Part shown: in pieces, positions 5,368 to 5,652 of the stretch
Position numbering within the stretch: the first letter of the stretch is position 1
How the letters are laid out: every line of letters starts with the position of its first letter
Assembly (NCBI GenBank): GCA_000405805.1
Contig: ASPJ01000047.1
Span: 1-5,652 of the forward strand
From: Fidelibacterota bacterium SCGC AAA003-L08
GTDB lineage: Bacteria; Fidelibacterota; Marinisomatia; SCGC-AAA003-L08; D37C17
DNA length: 5,652 nucleotides
Direction: 5' to 3'
The notes under the pieces: generated by a model
Databases searched by the model: none
What the model was told of the DNA's origin: nothing
Seen by the model: the letters and a program-made list of their open reading frames with translations, nothing else
Program-made: the position numbers and the translations under genes

Positions 5368-5652
5368 TTATAATTTATTATGTTTTTTATTACCTAATAC
5401 TATTAATGTACCTTCCCATTTTTCTTTTGCACCGTACTGAATAGAAATTATATTGTCTAGGTCTGCCTTAATAAAAAAATCTTTCCAGGCTTGAATATCA
5501 AAGGTATTTGTCAAAATATTATACTCTTTATCCCAATTTAATGATTCTAAGTTTTCTTTATAATGATCAATTCCAATAATTAGCAGACCATTTTTTTTAA
5601 TGTATTTAGAAAGATTGGATATTATTTCGCCAGGATCTTTAAAATAGAAAAT
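5368..5652 (-). CDS. SAM-dependent methyltransferase, class I (C-terminal part, N-terminus off the right edge)
   Basis: The frame is open from the window edge to TAA (5370-5368), giving 94 C-terminal residues. They begin with IFYFKDPGEIISNLSKYIKK, then NGLLIIGIDHYKENLES (21-37). This is the post-motif region of Rossmann methyltransferases, where a helix after the catalytic loop leads to K-x-G-G-hhhhG-h-D-x-Y-x-E-N-x-x-S. It continues with NTFDIQAWKDFFIKADLDNI (49-68), matching the usual W-x-x-x-F-x-x-A-G-h helix, and a final strand WEGTLIVLG. The SAM-binding glycine motif would lie outside the window, so the family rests on the C-terminal pattern. The methyl acceptor is unknown. It is upstream of, and on the same strand as, the tRNA genes. 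Confidence 0.75.
   Translation of the reverse strand: MFYFKDPGEIISNLSKYIKKNGLLIIGIDHYKENLESLNWDKEYNILTNTFDIQAWKDFFIKADLDNIISIQYGAKEKWEGTLIVLGNKKHNKL

Overview
The window is AT-rich (roughly 70% A+T by eye) bacterial chromosomal DNA. It encodes a SelW-like protein read through an in-frame TGA, so the host should make selenocysteine. The large exported protein, with Cys-rich 'DDCGEC' repeats, a calcium-loop motif and C-terminal 'LISY...WVGSLT...GYWV' modules, resembles proteins common in marine Fibrobacteres-Chlorobi-Bacteroidetes-related lineages such as Marinimicrobia/SAR406. That placement is inference from protein style, not proof.

Layout. Positions 1-827 (minus) hold the N-terminal part of an HflK/SPFH membrane protein that runs off the left edge. 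Divergent from it, on the plus strand, are a small two-helix membrane protein (905-1141), a SelW-type selenoprotein (1153-1392, Sec codon at 1183-1185, SECIS-like hairpin just after it), and a 599-residue secreted multi-repeat protein (1465-3264). The rest is on the minus strand. In transcription order from the right edge it is: the C-terminal end of a SAM-dependent methyltransferase (5368-5652), tRNA-His(GTG), a strong perfect hairpin, tRNA-Arg(TCG), a YceI-family exported lipid-binding protein with a TTG start, a DUF4442 hotdog-fold putative thioesterase with a GTG start, and a HAD-IIA phosphatase. The HAD gene and the large secreted protein converge, with their stop codons sharing one TTAA.

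How the parts relate. The small membrane gene and selW are 11 bp apart and look like one operon; selW has a strong GGAG ribosome site. YceI, DUF4442 and HAD are packed with gaps of 2 and 7 bp and look like one operon that starts 26 bp after the tRNA-Arg, so its mRNA may be released from a tRNA-containing transcript. There is no gene-free stretch over 300 bp. No mobile element or CRISPR array was seen.

The most notable item is the selenoprotein gene. Ordinary gene calling breaks it at the TGA and would leave 1142-1464 looking empty. The family itself is known; what is worth recording is this instance, its SECIS and its unknown membrane partner.
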